A DNA stretch of 64,000 bases from GCA-003244245 sp050699435 (GTDB lineage: Bacteria > Actinomycetota > Actinomycetes > Mycobacteriales > Pseudonocardiaceae). Shown in pieces: positions 45,109 to 54,532 of the stretch (the stretch's first letter is position 1; the number at the start of each line of letters is the position of its first letter). The notes under the pieces were generated by a model that had not been told where the DNA came from, ran no database searches, and saw only the letters and a program-made list of their open reading frames with translations. The position numbers were made by a program, and so were the translations under genes. Location of the stretch: assembly GCA_050699435.1 (NCBI GenBank), contig JBOHGM010000008.1, positions 1 through 64,000 on the forward strand. Direction: 5' to 3'.

Positions 45109-46029
45109 TCAGCCAGGCGGGGCGAAGCCGTCCGGAGCCCGATGCGGTGCGGCGTCGGCGCCGGAGGACTGGACGGGCGCCGGGTCGGCCCAAGGTGATG
45201 GACCGCGGCGTGACGGAGCAGGTGGTGGGGGAGCAGGTGGTGCGGGAGCAGGAGGGGCCGTTGGGACGGGGCGGTTGGCGGCCAGCCGGGCCTCCTCTCG
45301 TCGGCGTCGTTCGGCGAGCACGGCGGCGAGGTAGGGCTCGCAGGGTGTGCCCGGCGGCGGGGCGGGACTCACGTGGCCGGCGACCTGGGTGGCCAGCCGC
45401 TGGCCCAGAGACGCGCGGACGCTGGGCTCAAGATCCGAGGCGCGGTGCAGGAACAGCCGCGCGGACAGCGCCACCGAGTCGGGCAGTCCGGAGAGCTCGA
45501 GCCCGGCGGCCCAGCCGGCCAGCGGCGGCGGCATGGGCACCACGGGGACCGGGCGCACCGGCACCCGCTCGCGGAGCACCATGGTGCCGGCGAGCATGTC
45601 ACCGACCCGACGCCCGCGGGGGGAGGCGAGCGAGGTGATCAGTGCAACCACCCCGGTGAACAGGCTGAACACGCCGAAGTCGATGATCAGCCCGGCTAGC
45701 CCGCGGGTCAGCGCCTGGCGGAACCGGATCGGTCCGCCGTCCTCGCGCACCACCCGCAGACCCAGCGCGATCTTGCCGACCGATCGGCCCCGGGTCAGGG
45801 TCTCGACGGTCACCGGGTAGCCGACGAACACCGCCAGCACCAGCACCAGCGACACCGCGGCGGCCAGCGCATCGTCGACCGTGCCCAGCGTGCCGGAGGT
45901 GATCGTGATCAGCACCAGGAACGCGAGTAGCATCACGACCAGGTCAAGGCCGAACGCCATCGCCCGGGTGGGCAGCTTGGCGAGCCGCAGATCGAGGACG
46001 ACCGCCTCTCCGGTGACCAGATCGCTCAC
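45109..46029 (-). CDS. RDD-family membrane protein
   Basis: A 306-residue protein. The RDD domain (residues ~8-160) has VLDLRLAKLPTRAMAFGLDL with the Arg-Asp signature and three membrane helices; GRSVGKIALGLRVV is also typical. The C-terminal ~90 residues are proline-rich and low-complexity (APPAPPPPAPS), encoded by repeated GGAGCAGGTGGTG units, and probably disordered. GTG at 46029 is divergent from spoIIM and follows GGAGG by 12 bases. In M. tuberculosis a related pair is Rv3695 and Rv3694c. Confidence 0.9.
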   Translation of the reverse strand: MSDLVTGEAVVLDLRLAKLPTRAMAFGLDLVVMLLAFLVLITITSGTLGTVDDALAAAVSLVLVLAVFVGYPVTVETLTRGRSVGKIALGLRVVREDGGPIRFRQALTRGLAGLIIDFGVFSLFTGVVALITSLASPRGRRVGDMLAGTMVLRERVPVRPVPVVPMPPPLAGWAAGLELSGLPDSVALSARLFLHRASDLEPSVRASLGQRLATQVAGHVSPAPPPGTPCEPYLAAVLAERRRREEARLAANRPVPTAPPAPAPPAPPPPAPSRRGPSPWADPAPVQSSGADAAPHRAPDGFAPPG

Positions 46030-46083
46030 ACCATTAGTCTGCCTCCTTAGGCAGCCGACCTGGCCGGCACGGGAGGACCAGCA

Positions 46084-47079
46084 GTGGATGTCGACGCCTA
46101 TGCCAGCGCGCATCGCGGCGACTGGCAGCGGCTGGAGGCCCTGCTCACGCGCCGCAGGCTCACCGGCGCCGAGGCCGACGAGCTGGTCACCCTCTACCAG
46201 CGCGCTGCTACGCACCTGTCCACGATCCGGTCCGCCTCGCCGGATCCGGCCCTGGTCGCCACGCTGTCCACGCTGGTGGCCAGGGCCCGGGCGGCGGTGA
46301 CCGGCTCGCACAACCCCGCGTGGCGGGATGTCGCCCGGTTCCTCGTGGTGGGCTTACCCGCCGCGCTGTACCAGACCTGGAGATGGGGGGCGGGCGTCGC
46401 CGCCGCGGTGCTGCTGCTGTCCTGGCTGGTCGCGGCTTGGGTGGTGGGCAACCCGGAGGTGCAGGCGAGCATCGCCGCGCCTGAGGAGATCCGGCAGCTC
46501 GTCGAACGGGACTTCGAGGCCTACTACTCGTCGAACCCGGCCGGTTCCTTCGCGGCACAGGTCTGGACGAACAATGCCTGGGTCGCGGCGACCTGCTTGG
46601 TATCCGGGATCCTCATCGTCCCGGTGCTGGGGATCCTGCTGATCAACGCGCTCAACCTCGGCGTGGCGGCGGGCCTGATGGCCTCGGCCGATCGCCTCGA
46701 CCTGTTCTTCGGCTTGATCACCCCGCATGGTCTGCTCGAGCTGACCGCGGTATTCGTCGCGGCCGGGGCCGGCCTCAAACTCGGCTGGACGCTGGTCGAT
46801 CCCGGCGAACGTCCCCGGGGTGCGGCGGTCGCCGCGCAGGGCCGCGCCACCGTGGGACTGGCGCTGGGTGTCGCGCTGGTGCTCGCGGTCTCCGGGGTGA
46901 TCGAGGCGTTCGTCACCCCGTCCGGCTTGCCGACCTGGGCCCGGGTGGCCATCGGGGTGGCCGCCGAGGTGGCCTTCCTGACCTATGTGCTAACCCTGGG
47001 TAGGCGTGCGGCGCTGGCGGGGGAGTTCGGCGACATCGCGGTGACCGAGGCGGGGGACCGCGCGCCTACCGCGGGGTGA
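46084..47079 (+). CDS. SpoIIM/DUF95 family membrane protein
   Basis: A 331-residue polytopic protein. The N-terminal helical region (HRGDWQRLEALLTRRRL, then ATHLSTIRSASP) precedes five to six membrane segments, with NLGVAAGLMA and FGLITPHGLLELTAVFVAAGAG typical of the family. Non-sporulating actinobacteria keep it beside RDD, DUF58 and MoxR genes, so the role here is membrane or envelope-related rather than sporulation. GTG follows GGGAGGA by 6 bases. Confidence 0.9.
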   Translation: MDVDAYASAHRGDWQRLEALLTRRRLTGAEADELVTLYQRAATHLSTIRSASPDPALVATLSTLVARARAAVTGSHNPAWRDVARFLVVGLPAALYQTWRWGAGVAAAVLLLSWLVAAWVVGNPEVQASIAAPEEIRQLVERDFEAYYSSNPAGSFAAQVWTNNAWVAATCLVSGILIVPVLGILLINALNLGVAAGLMASADRLDLFFGLITPHGLLELTAVFVAAGAGLKLGWTLVDPGERPRGAAVAAQGRATVGLALGVALVLAVSGVIEAFVTPSGLPTWARVAIGVAAEVAFLTYVLTLGRRAALAGEFGDIAVTEAGDRAPTAG

Positions 47080-47086
47080 GCCATGA

Positions 47087-49243
47087 TCAGCGGCGGGTGA
47101 GGATCCGGGTGGCCCCCGCCGCCGCCGTGGACAGCAGCAGCCAGCCCACCGCGGTCAGCAGGCTGGCCACCCAGGCAGAGGGTCCGGAGGTACGCCACAG
47201 CCCGTCCTGACCGAGGTTGACCACCGGGATCAGCAGGTCCGCTGTATAGATCACCGGCTGCCATGCCGGATGCTGGCCGTCGTCGAGCGGGGACGGCTCG
47301 TGGCCGGCGAACCACGCCGACCCGAGCAGCCAGCACACCGCTAGCCACAGTGCCACTCGCCAGGGCCGGTAGCCGTAGCCGACGGTCCACTGCTGCAGTC
47401 GTCCCCAGATCCGCCCGGCCGGTCCGTGCGCAGCATGCCGGTGTTGCTGCTTGGCCAGCAGCACCGCGTCGGCGCGATCATCGTGACCGCTGTCGCGGTA
47501 GCTCGCGGCGAGTTGATCGTAGGGGTCTGGATCATAGCTGGGCAGGACGTTACGCAGCCAACCCAGCCGGGTGGCCACGTCCACCTCCGGTGAGGCGGTG
47601 AGCGATTGGTACCGAAAGTCCTCGACGTCGACCACTCCGTCGGCGACCCATAGCTGCTCGCTGTCGAACACCGAGCCGGCCACGACCCGGCTGAGGTGGA
47701 TGTCGCCGCGCGGCGGCTTGCCGAAACGCAGTGCCAGGTGCTGGCAGGTCATCCCGCGCAGACGCAGCGCCGCGACACCCTCGTCTGGCCCGCCGAGCAG
47801 GGCGTCGTCGAAGCTCGCCGACTTCGACACCTCGGCGAGACTGAGCCGCACGCCCCCGGTCGCGGTGAACCCGCGGCTGCAGTAGAGGTCCTTGCCGATC
47901 GTGGCGGCCCGGGCGTCGAGCGAAGGCTTGTGCGAGCCGTCCGGCCTGCGCCGTGGCATGTCGAGCCGGGCGCCGGTGCAGTCCAGAGTCGAGCCGATGT
48001 CGGCATGGTGCAGCCGGATCGAGCCGGAGGCCACCAGCCCGCGCATGAACAGCGTCCCGCCGACCCGCAACCGGTCGGCGAAGAGCACGTCCAGACCCGG
48101 ACCGTGCAGCCGCGTACTGGACAGGCTCGCACTGCCGCGCACGTGCGCGCCAACCAACCGCACCTGACCGTGGGCGACCAGCGGGCCGGTGTCGTCGGTC
48201 GGCCCGGTTCCCGACCGGCGCGCCTCCAGATCGCCGCGCACCTCGATGCCGTCGGCGGCCAGCGCCACCGGCATGGGTCGTGGGTGCTCACCGTTGCCGG
48301 GGTCGGGCTCGACCGGGGTGCCGAGTGTCGCGCCGGACAGCCGCAGGTAGCCGCCGATCCGGGCGTTCGTCAACCGGACGCTGCCTGCGGCGGTGAATCC
48401 CGCGTCGAGCTCCAGGTTCCCGTTCACCGTGATGCGATCGGCCACCAGCGCGGCGGTGTGGTCGGCGTGGCCGCGCGGTAGCACCAGCACGGCGGGCTCT
48501 TCAGGGTCGGTGCTGCCGCGCATTGTCGCGGTGGAGAACACCGCGTTGCCCGCCACCGAGGCGCCTGCCAGCACGACCCGGCCATCGGCGGTGAACCCCA
48601 GGTCGCAGCGCAGGTTGCCACCGACCTGCACTCCGGAGGCTTCGAGCGCGTCGCCGCCGGGACGAACCAGCCGTGCGCCCCGCAGATCGATGTTTCCCTC
48701 CACCCGGGCACCCGACAGTCGCACCTCGCCGTCGACCTGCATCCCCCGGGCGTCGAGCACCCCAGAGATCATCAACCGGACCGCGACCAGGGCATCACAA
48801 CCGGCGTTGTCCAGGTGCGTCTCGGTCAGCCGCAGCGGTCCTTCGATCCGGGCGTCGGGCAGCACGACCGGGCCGGTCACCACGCAATTCTGCAGCGCCA
48901 GCTCGCTGCGTACGCGCAGGTTCGCGGCTTGTAGCCCGGGCAGGTTGCAGTGCGCGAAACGCCAGCCGATGAGGTCCGCGACGGACAGGTCGACCGGTTC
49001 GTCGAACGTGCACTCGGTGAACTCGACCAGCGCGTTGACCGTCGTGCCGGGAAGCTCCAGCGGTCCGCGGACCACCCCGCCGGCCAGCCGCAGGGCCGGG
49101 ATCCCGCCTCCCCGCTGCAGGGAGTCCCCGGTGAGTAGTCCGACGATCAGCTCGGCGGGTACCTCCTCGCCTGCCAGGTCCAGCTTCGCGCCGGCGGCGA
49201 ATGCCTGGCGCAGGGCGTCAGCTGTGGAATCGGTGCGGGTCAC
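47087..49243 (-). CDS. Large beta-helix (pentapeptide-like) membrane protein
   Basis: A 718-residue protein. Residues ~40-520 are tandem short strands with recurring A(N/D)L and GARV/GAxL patterns (LSGARVEGNIDLRGARLV), a right-handed beta-helix like pentapeptide-repeat or bactofilin-like proteins. About residues 560-610 hold a helical tether (DPYDQLAASYRDSGHDDRAD), and the end has two or three membrane helices. Similar actinobacterial proteins are labelled membrane-associated oxidoreductase without visible enzyme motifs. GTG at 49243 follows GAGGAGG by 6 bases. Confidence 0.78.
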   Translation of the reverse strand: MTRTDSTADALRQAFAAGAKLDLAGEEVPAELIVGLLTGDSLQRGGGIPALRLAGGVVRGPLELPGTTVNALVEFTECTFDEPVDLSVADLIGWRFAHCNLPGLQAANLRVRSELALQNCVVTGPVVLPDARIEGPLRLTETHLDNAGCDALVAVRLMISGVLDARGMQVDGEVRLSGARVEGNIDLRGARLVRPGGDALEASGVQVGGNLRCDLGFTADGRVVLAGASVAGNAVFSTATMRGSTDPEEPAVLVLPRGHADHTAALVADRITVNGNLELDAGFTAAGSVRLTNARIGGYLRLSGATLGTPVEPDPGNGEHPRPMPVALAADGIEVRGDLEARRSGTGPTDDTGPLVAHGQVRLVGAHVRGSASLSSTRLHGPGLDVLFADRLRVGGTLFMRGLVASGSIRLHHADIGSTLDCTGARLDMPRRRPDGSHKPSLDARAATIGKDLYCSRGFTATGGVRLSLAEVSKSASFDDALLGGPDEGVAALRLRGMTCQHLALRFGKPPRGDIHLSRVVAGSVFDSEQLWVADGVVDVEDFRYQSLTASPEVDVATRLGWLRNVLPSYDPDPYDQLAASYRDSGHDDRADAVLLAKQQHRHAAHGPAGRIWGRLQQWTVGYGYRPWRVALWLAVCWLLGSAWFAGHEPSPLDDGQHPAWQPVIYTADLLIPVVNLGQDGLWRTSGPSAWVASLLTAVGWLLLSTAAAGATRILTRR

Positions 49244-49399
49244 GCAGGCCCTCCTCGGTGGCTGCCCCATTGTGAGGGGCGACACGAGCTATACCGAACC
49301 ATCATGTGTGACCTACTTGTGACCATGGGTGCTGCTCGCGCGTGCACTAGAGGTCGTGCGGCCGTCCGTCCTGCGCTATCCATGTTCACCGGCGTCTAT

Positions 49400-49886
49400 G
49401 GAGTCGCTGACGCACTGTTCGAAGCTCGAACGCCACGGCGACACCGCCACCGGGCGGTTTCTGCCCTCTTGGGCCGGGTTCATGACCATGCACCACGCCG
49501 GCACGGCTCCCAAACCACGCCACCCACGCCGCGTCCGCACCTACGCGCGGACACGGCGCACGACCGCACCTCCGCAACCCTGGATGCATCCCATCCCGTG
49601 GTTCCTGGCTCAATTCGGGATGCGGACAACCTCATGTTCGGCCAGACCATCAATGACACGACCGGCGAACCCGCCGACACCTACCTGTCCGCCACGGACG
49701 GCTCCTGGTGCGAAGTCAGCACCGAGCAGGACAGTGAGTGACACCCAACAGGTGGTGGAAGGCGGCCCGGTGTCCCTGTGGGGCCTATTCGAACAGGCAT
49801 ACGAACAATGGCGCGCGGCTGGGGAACCGGGCTGGGAGCGATTCGGGCTGACCCGTCACCCCGAACAGGCCCCGGGACCGCGCTGA
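49400..49886 (+). pseudogene. Decayed methyltransferase-like gene with frame changes
   Basis: One frame reads PPQPWMHPIPWFLAQFGM (to ~49623), another reads NLMFGQTINDTTGEPADTYL to a stop at 49741, and the first frame resumes with VVEGGPVSLWGLFEQAYEQW and GWERFGLT. Joined, these look like the C-terminal region of a protein-L-isoaspartate/FxLD-type O-methyltransferase; the SAM-binding part is missing. The family assignment is from memory and tentative. Two compensating frame changes suggest decay or sequence error. Confidence 0.4.
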
Positions 49887-50483
49887 CCTCCTCCGGTCCA
49901 GCCCGGCCGCGATCAGGCCGACGCGAAGCCGTTCAGCGCCCTGCACAGCTCGCCGGTACGCGCCCACCAACCGGGACGCTCACCCGGCGCTCCGACCGCG
50001 TATAGCATCTCGTCATCCACTGTCACGCTCCTGTCAGGTCTTGACCGGAGCCCCCGCGCCGAGTCGAGCGCAGCGCGTGAACCCCGATACGCTCCGGTAT
50101 CGGGGACCCCTGATTGGTTCCCAGCCGGGCCACCCCTGCCCGCCCAAAGGTCCGGTGGCCCGGCTCTCGCTCGTCTCGATGTGGGCCGGGTTGCCCAGGT
50201 GTGGAGCGGTCTGGCCCACAGCGAGCGGCCCCGCGGTAAGTGCTATTTCTGTGCGGGTGGGTTGCTCACGGTTTCAGCACCGCCAACTTCGTCACTTGTT
50301 TCAGTTTCTTTCCCGGGTGTCGTTACGGTGAGAACCGGGTCTTCAGCACCAGTGGTACCATCACCACCGCAGCACATCGCGGATTCCGCCTCAGTGATTC
50401 GTCGCGTTCCCATTTTCCAGCCCAGCACCTCTGTGAGCACAACAAGAGCGCATCGACCCGATGCTATGTCGGTCCATCGCCGT
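49887..50483. other. Gene-free stretch with a 9-bp hairpin
   Basis: About 600 bases with no convincing gene. CCCCGATAC (50082-50090) and GTATCGGGG (50097-50105) form a perfect 9-bp stem with a 6-base loop, which could end transcripts from the right-hand operon. Beyond it I see nothing definite. Confidence 0.4.
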
Positions 50484-50699
50484 CTACCCGTTGCGCTCAA
50501 TGCGCCCGGACGGCCCGCAGACCGGGCAGACCGCCAGACTCGGCGGAACCGAAAACGTCGAGGTGCGCTCGACCGGTAACTCCTGCCCGCACATCGTCAC
50601 CAGCACGCCCGATTCAGCAGCCGTGGCGGGGTCGGCGAAGACGTGCGCAAAAGAATCGCCCGGGTCGAACACCCACCGCACACCATCGTTCCCGATCAT
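50484..50699 (-). CDS. Small cysteine-containing protein
   Basis: A 71-residue protein with the form RWVFDPGDSFAHVF, TMCGQELP and CPVCGPSG, a layout of small actinobacterial proteins that may bind zinc through four Cys/His residues. It overlaps the preceding gene by 4 bases and is the last of three coupled genes behind a regulator. Function unknown. Confidence 0.6.
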   Translation of the reverse strand: MIGNDGVRWVFDPGDSFAHVFADPATAAESGVLVTMCGQELPVERTSTFSVPPSLAVCPVCGPSGRIERNG

Positions 50700-51049
50700 C
50701 GGTCCGGTGTCCCGTCAATGACGACGAGAGGGTAGGGTGGGATTCCCTGCCGGTCACACAAGTCCTCATACCGTGCTCGGCCGCTGGCGGTGACCAGGAC
50801 CGGGCGCATCCCACACGATTCAGGATCGCCGAGGGTGACATGCCCGACTTCGATCAGCGCGGCCAGACCGTCTGCGATGAACGGCAACACCGGGTGCTGA
50901 TCCTCCACAAAGTGCTCCCCCACCTGGTCCACGCTGGAATCCGGACGCCAGCACACCCGCCGCAACGCCAGAAAATCGGTCAAATCCGTACCACTCAACG
51001 CTGGCCGACTCCGCCAATCCACAGACCCGGCTCCGGACTCGTCACTCAT
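50696..51049 (-). CDS. Hypothetical protein in a regulator operon
   Basis: A 117-residue soluble protein (DLTDFLALRRVCWRPDS, VLPFIADGLAALIEVGHVTL). I do not recognise a family. Predicted mixed helix and strand, no signal or membrane segment. Its ATG overlaps the regulator gene by 8 bases and its stop overlaps the next start, so the three are translated as a unit. Confidence 0.6.
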   Translation of the reverse strand: MSDESGAGSVDWRSRPALSGTDLTDFLALRRVCWRPDSSVDQVGEHFVEDQHPVLPFIADGLAALIEVGHVTLGDPESCGMRPVLVTASGRARYEDLCDRQGIPPYPLVVIDGTPDR

Positions 51050-51560
51050 GAACCCAGCCCCCTTCACCCTTGCGCGGGCGTCTGCGCCCGCCGGGTGTGC
51101 CAGGACCCGCACGGCGGGCACGGCGGGGGCCACGACACGCCATGCCGACGCGGTCCGGCTGGCTCGCGCTGCCGGTCGGCGCCGGCGCCTGCGGGGATTC
51201 CGGCGTGCTCAGCTCTCGGGTCGGCGATCGGCGGGCCGTAAGGTCCCCGGTGAGCGCGTCGACGTCAACACCCAAAGCGCGGGCAGCGGCGGTGGTGGTG
51301 GTGAACGCCACCGAGGCCGGCGCGACACCACGCTCGACCTGACAGACCAGGCTCTTGCTGACATGGGCACGAGTGGCCAGCTGCTGCTGGGTGAGCCCAG
51401 CCAGTTTGCGCGCCACCGTGACACGGTGGCCGACAGCCCCGTCAGGAGCGGTCTCGTCCACGGATCTGACCTCCCGTTCGGCCATCACGGGGATGGGTTC
51501 AGGACCGGCGACGTGCCGCACACGCACGGGCAGCTTGGCCTCACGACTCACCGTCTCCAC
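51042..51560 (-). CDS. Short XRE-type regulator, probably truncated
   Basis: A ~172-residue protein with a clear Cro/C1 helix-turn-helix (VTVARKLAGLTQQQLATRA, VSKSLVCQVERG) and then GVDVDALTGD, the linker that usually leads into a ~300-residue TPR sensor. Here a Pro/Arg-rich tail of ~60 residues follows and the sensor is absent. GTG 51560, GTG 51551 and ATG 51485 are possible starts. It may act as a constitutive DNA binder for the operon. Confidence 0.65.
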   Translation of the reverse strand: METVSREAKLPVRVRHVAGPEPIPVMAEREVRSVDETAPDGAVGHRVTVARKLAGLTQQQLATRAHVSKSLVCQVERGVAPASVAFTTTTAAARALGVDVDALTGDLTARRSPTRELSTPESPQAPAPTGSASQPDRVGMACRGPRRARRAGPGTPGGRRRPRKGEGGWVHE

Positions 51561-52047
51561 CTCGCGATGTTGATCTGGGTTTGGACATCACGGCCGGGAA
51601 GCCGGATGAGATGTTTCGGGGCCACCGCCCCCCGGCCGTGATCAGGAGCTCCGGCGGTGCATAAGGGCGGTGCGTGGCACCGGAGCTCCCCTGCTCGCCA
51701 CCGTGGGGCGAGCTGAAGTAACCGTTTCGCTAGACTGGTATCAGCGGAACGACACGCACCCGCCATTCACACGCCACGAAGACAGCCTCGCCACACGGGG
51801 GAGTTGGGCTGGTTGGGCCGACAGGCTCATCCGGACGCCCAGGCTGCGTTCCGGTGTCCGGTAGCGCTGGCTACGTGCTTAGGCGGGGTGGAACGAACGT
51901 CACGGGGCAGCTCGGGTGATCGCCGGAAAGCGGTATGTGTCAGACTGAAATTATGCTTGGCTCAACAGTTGATCAGCTGAACGACCTATGGGCACAACAT
52001 GCTGACGACACGAACTGACATCCGAAGCACGGACGGAAGGGGCGCCG
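51561..52047. other. Structured intergenic region between divergent regulators
   Basis: No gene. Two hairpins lie close together: a 12-bp inverted repeat (51587-51598 with 51631-51642) and a 10-bp inverted repeat (51645-51654 with 51680-51689, built on the palindrome GGAGCTCC). The rest, to the start at 52048, is less GC-rich and presumably holds the promoter of the rightward gene. Confidence 0.5.
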
Positions 52048-52455
52048 ATGCACACATTTCGCACTGTGCTTGAACAGAAGCTCAAAGAGCGGCGACAGAC
52101 ACTCGTAGAATTCGCCGAGTACGCCGAGACATTCGCCCGCGAACACAAGGAGTCCGGAACCCTCAGTGTCCGCCACTTACAACGATTGATTGCTGGTCAC
52201 GGCCCGAAGGGCCAGCCACTCGGTACGCTCCGTCCCGCAACCGCTCGACTGCTGGAAAACATCTTCGGCTGCAGTATTGACAAACTGCTTGGCCCTCCGA
52301 CGCAACCCACATCTACCGGCAGCACTACCGCCGAATTAGGTCAGAAGCTCCACGACTCCAGCCGAGAAGACGGGATCGTAGCCATTCGGGAACCTGCCAG
52401 ATATGGAGTGGAATCTGGCCAACTAATCACGACGCCGACGGCCAGCGAACGGTGA
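52048..52455 (+). CDS. N-terminal part of an actinobacterial HTH regulator
   Basis: A 135-residue protein. Residues 1-85 match the start of a common actinobacterial regulator type (FRTVLEQKLKERRQTLVEFA, LSVRHLQRLIAG, RPATARLLENIFG), which normally continues into a ~300-residue helical sensor. The remaining ~50 residues are unrelated, so this is a truncated copy. Its last 29 bases overlap the convergent Nudix/cupin gene. Confidence 0.65.
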   Translation: MHTFRTVLEQKLKERRQTLVEFAEYAETFAREHKESGTLSVRHLQRLIAGHGPKGQPLGTLRPATARLLENIFGCSIDKLLGPPTQPTSTGSTTAELGQKLHDSSREDGIVAIREPARYGVESGQLITTPTASER

Positions 52456-53659
52456 TCACCACCGAATCCGAGATAGCTTCCCACGAATGGTCAATTCCTG
52501 GCCTCCACATAACGTAATCGCCCTGGCGGCTCATCGTGATACTGCTCTGGGTGAGATTGACGCGAAAATTTCCTTCCACTAGCAATACCAGCGTTGTCCG
52601 CTGGTCGTCATTCGTCCACTCGGGGCGCTTGTCGCCTGCCGGGTGGATGCCCCATTTTACTTCGACGTCCTTTGTTGATCGTACACCTTCCGACGGGTCG
52701 ATGAAATGGCCGAGCAGCCAACCGCGGTTCTTGTACCCATCGTCGGCGGCGTTTCCGTAGCTCCAGTTGCCGCTCACTCTACAATATCTCCCTTCGATCG
52801 ATGGCAGGTTCACCCGATTTTCGCCGATCTGCCTAAGTCTCCTAAGTCCCTGCAGCAGCGCGAATAGCCCCTCATTGCTCCAGGCCACATCGCCATTGAG
52901 TTCTGCCAGTAGCTCGCGGTCCCGACTGGAGTACTGACGCAGCGTAGACGATTCCCAGTTCGCCTCAACCCGCCCACCGTAGGCTGACCAAAACTCCTCG
53001 TCCTCAATGACAATCAAACTCGCGAACTCATAGTTACCACTGATCAGATTCAGCCCGAACCCAGTGCACTCCATTCGCAAGCGGCCGGAACCGCCCATGA
53101 GCCATCGTATAGACTCGGATAGCCGACTCGGATGCGTCGGATCGGCTCGGCGTTGGTGGGCCACAGTGCTGTCCACGTCCTCGCACCCGAAAATCTCCTC
53201 CTCCATCTCCCGCCGAAGCGTTGCCCCAATCTGGGCATCGGACCGGAGATCCGTCAATGGTTCATGGAAGCCCTTCGGTATCACCGCTAGTCGGCGCGCG
53301 GCGTTGATGACGTTGCCCGAGCGTTCTTGCACCAGGAGAAGATAGTCCGCGCCGCCCCGGTGCGGGTTGGGCGGGCGGGCGATCGCACACAAGGGGAGCA
53401 CACCACCCGCACACAGTCGGCTCGAGACATCGAGGACAGACGCGAGGTTGGGTAGGTAGTACTCGCCCAGCGCTTGGGCGATGCGACGTTGATTCACACG
53501 TCCTCGTCGGCCGCCCTGATCCCGTAAACCGCGCACGTCGAGCCGAGCGAGCTGAGACGCGACTCGTCGCCGGGCGGTTCCCGGTTCGCAGCCAGCATGC
53601 TGGTCGAGCCAGTGGAGCGCCGCGCCGATGTTCGGGTCAGCGACTAGCGTTACGGACAT
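52427..53659 (-). CDS. Nudix-like and cupin two-domain protein
   Basis: A 410-residue protein. A helical N-terminus precedes a Nudix-like domain (residues ~100-260) whose box region reads PKGFHEP then LRREMEEEIFG; the Arg-Glu-x-x-Glu-Glu core is present but spacing is longer than the Nudix consensus, so hydrolase activity is uncertain. Residues ~332-410 are a cupin (VEVKWGIHPAGDKRPEW, RQGDYVMWRPGIDHSWEA). The fusion suggests sensing or processing of a nucleotide-like ligand. It is divergent from the HTH sensor gene over only 33 bases, so their promoters overlap. ATG 53659 is the best start; GTG upstream is possible. Confidence 0.7.
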   Translation of the reverse strand: MSVTLVADPNIGAALHWLDQHAGCEPGTARRRVASQLARLDVRGLRDQGGRRGRVNQRRIAQALGEYYLPNLASVLDVSSRLCAGGVLPLCAIARPPNPHRGGADYLLLVQERSGNVINAARRLAVIPKGFHEPLTDLRSDAQIGATLRREMEEEIFGCEDVDSTVAHQRRADPTHPSRLSESIRWLMGGSGRLRMECTGFGLNLISGNYEFASLIVIEDEEFWSAYGGRVEANWESSTLRQYSSRDRELLAELNGDVAWSNEGLFALLQGLRRLRQIGENRVNLPSIEGRYCRVSGNWSYGNAADDGYKNRGWLLGHFIDPSEGVRSTKDVEVKWGIHPAGDKRPEWTNDDQRTTLVLLVEGNFRVNLTQSSITMSRQGDYVMWRPGIDHSWEAISDSVVITVRWPSAS

Positions 53660-53692
53660 GCTCCTAGCAGCAAGACCCAGCCGAGGAGGTAT

Positions 53693-54532
53693 ATGGACGC
53701 CGAGCTGTTCGATGAGATCAACCAGCTGGAGAACCCGGCGGAGCGCGTGCTGGGCAAACCAGCTCATCGTCGCCTACCAAGCGACGGTCGCCGAGCTCTC
53801 ACGTCTGCGGCGGGAGGCGTTGGAGCAGCTGGTTGCGGCGGGTCGGACTCAGACCGAGATCGCGGCCGAATTCGGAATGACCCGCGCGCGAGTCGGGCAG
53901 CTGCTCTCATCAGGACCTCGGCCGGAACGTGTCTTCCTGGGTACTGGCGCCATCACTGTCGCCCTGGGCGGGAAGGGAGAAGCGGGCAGTCGTGGTCCTG
54001 GGCGGGTGGTCGCGCAAGAGGACATGAAAGCATACGATCAGCTACGGGAGCTGGCAAAGGCTTTCAGCCTGGACATCACCTACGAAACTGTGGAACCGCC
54101 AGGACTCCTGAACCTGAACCGCGATAACCTGATTGTGATCTGTGGCCCGAGGCTTTCGCCGCTGCTTGCCCAGGTCCTGGAATCGGACAGGGCATTGGGA
54201 TTCGAGAACGACGATCAAGGCTGGTACCTCGTAGATCGGGTGACTGGGGCGGTCCACAGGTCGCCGATGGACACTGGGGTGCACCGCGACTACGCCTACC
54301 TGGGACGCCTTCCCGACTCGATGAACGCGGCCACTTCCTGTATATCGCCGGGATTCACGCTATGGGTGCATCGTGTGTGATCCACTACCTTGAGAACCAC
54401 CTGACGGAACTCTACTCGGAAGTGAAGACCCGACGGTTCTCCACAATCATCAGTGGTGATTTCGACCCTCAGACGCTTGAGGTCTTGTCGAGCAAGCGGC
54501 TTACCCCCATCTATCGGTCCGAGAGCGGATGA
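53693..54532 (+). pseudogene. HTH sensor protein gene with two compensating frameshifts
   Basis: ATG 53693 (MDAELFDEINQLENPAERVL) follows GAGGAGG. The frame then breaks at GGG (~53753): one extra G separates it from ANQLIVAYQATVAEL, the HTH (RTQTEIAAEFGMTRARVGQL) and an alpha/beta domain with NLIVICGPRLSPLLAQVLES. A missing base near 54314 restores the first frame, which reads DERGHFLYIAGIHAMGAS to TGA 54532. Total 280 codons. The stop overlaps the phosphatase ATG, so the outer frame is native. I know the family only as an uncharacterised actinobacterial HTH sensor. As given, the gene is broken. Confidence 0.7.

Noticed and set aside
45215..45265. Repeated GGAGCAGGTGGTG as a regulatory repeat
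   Set aside because: It encodes the proline-rich tail of the RDD protein and is explained by low-complexity coding.
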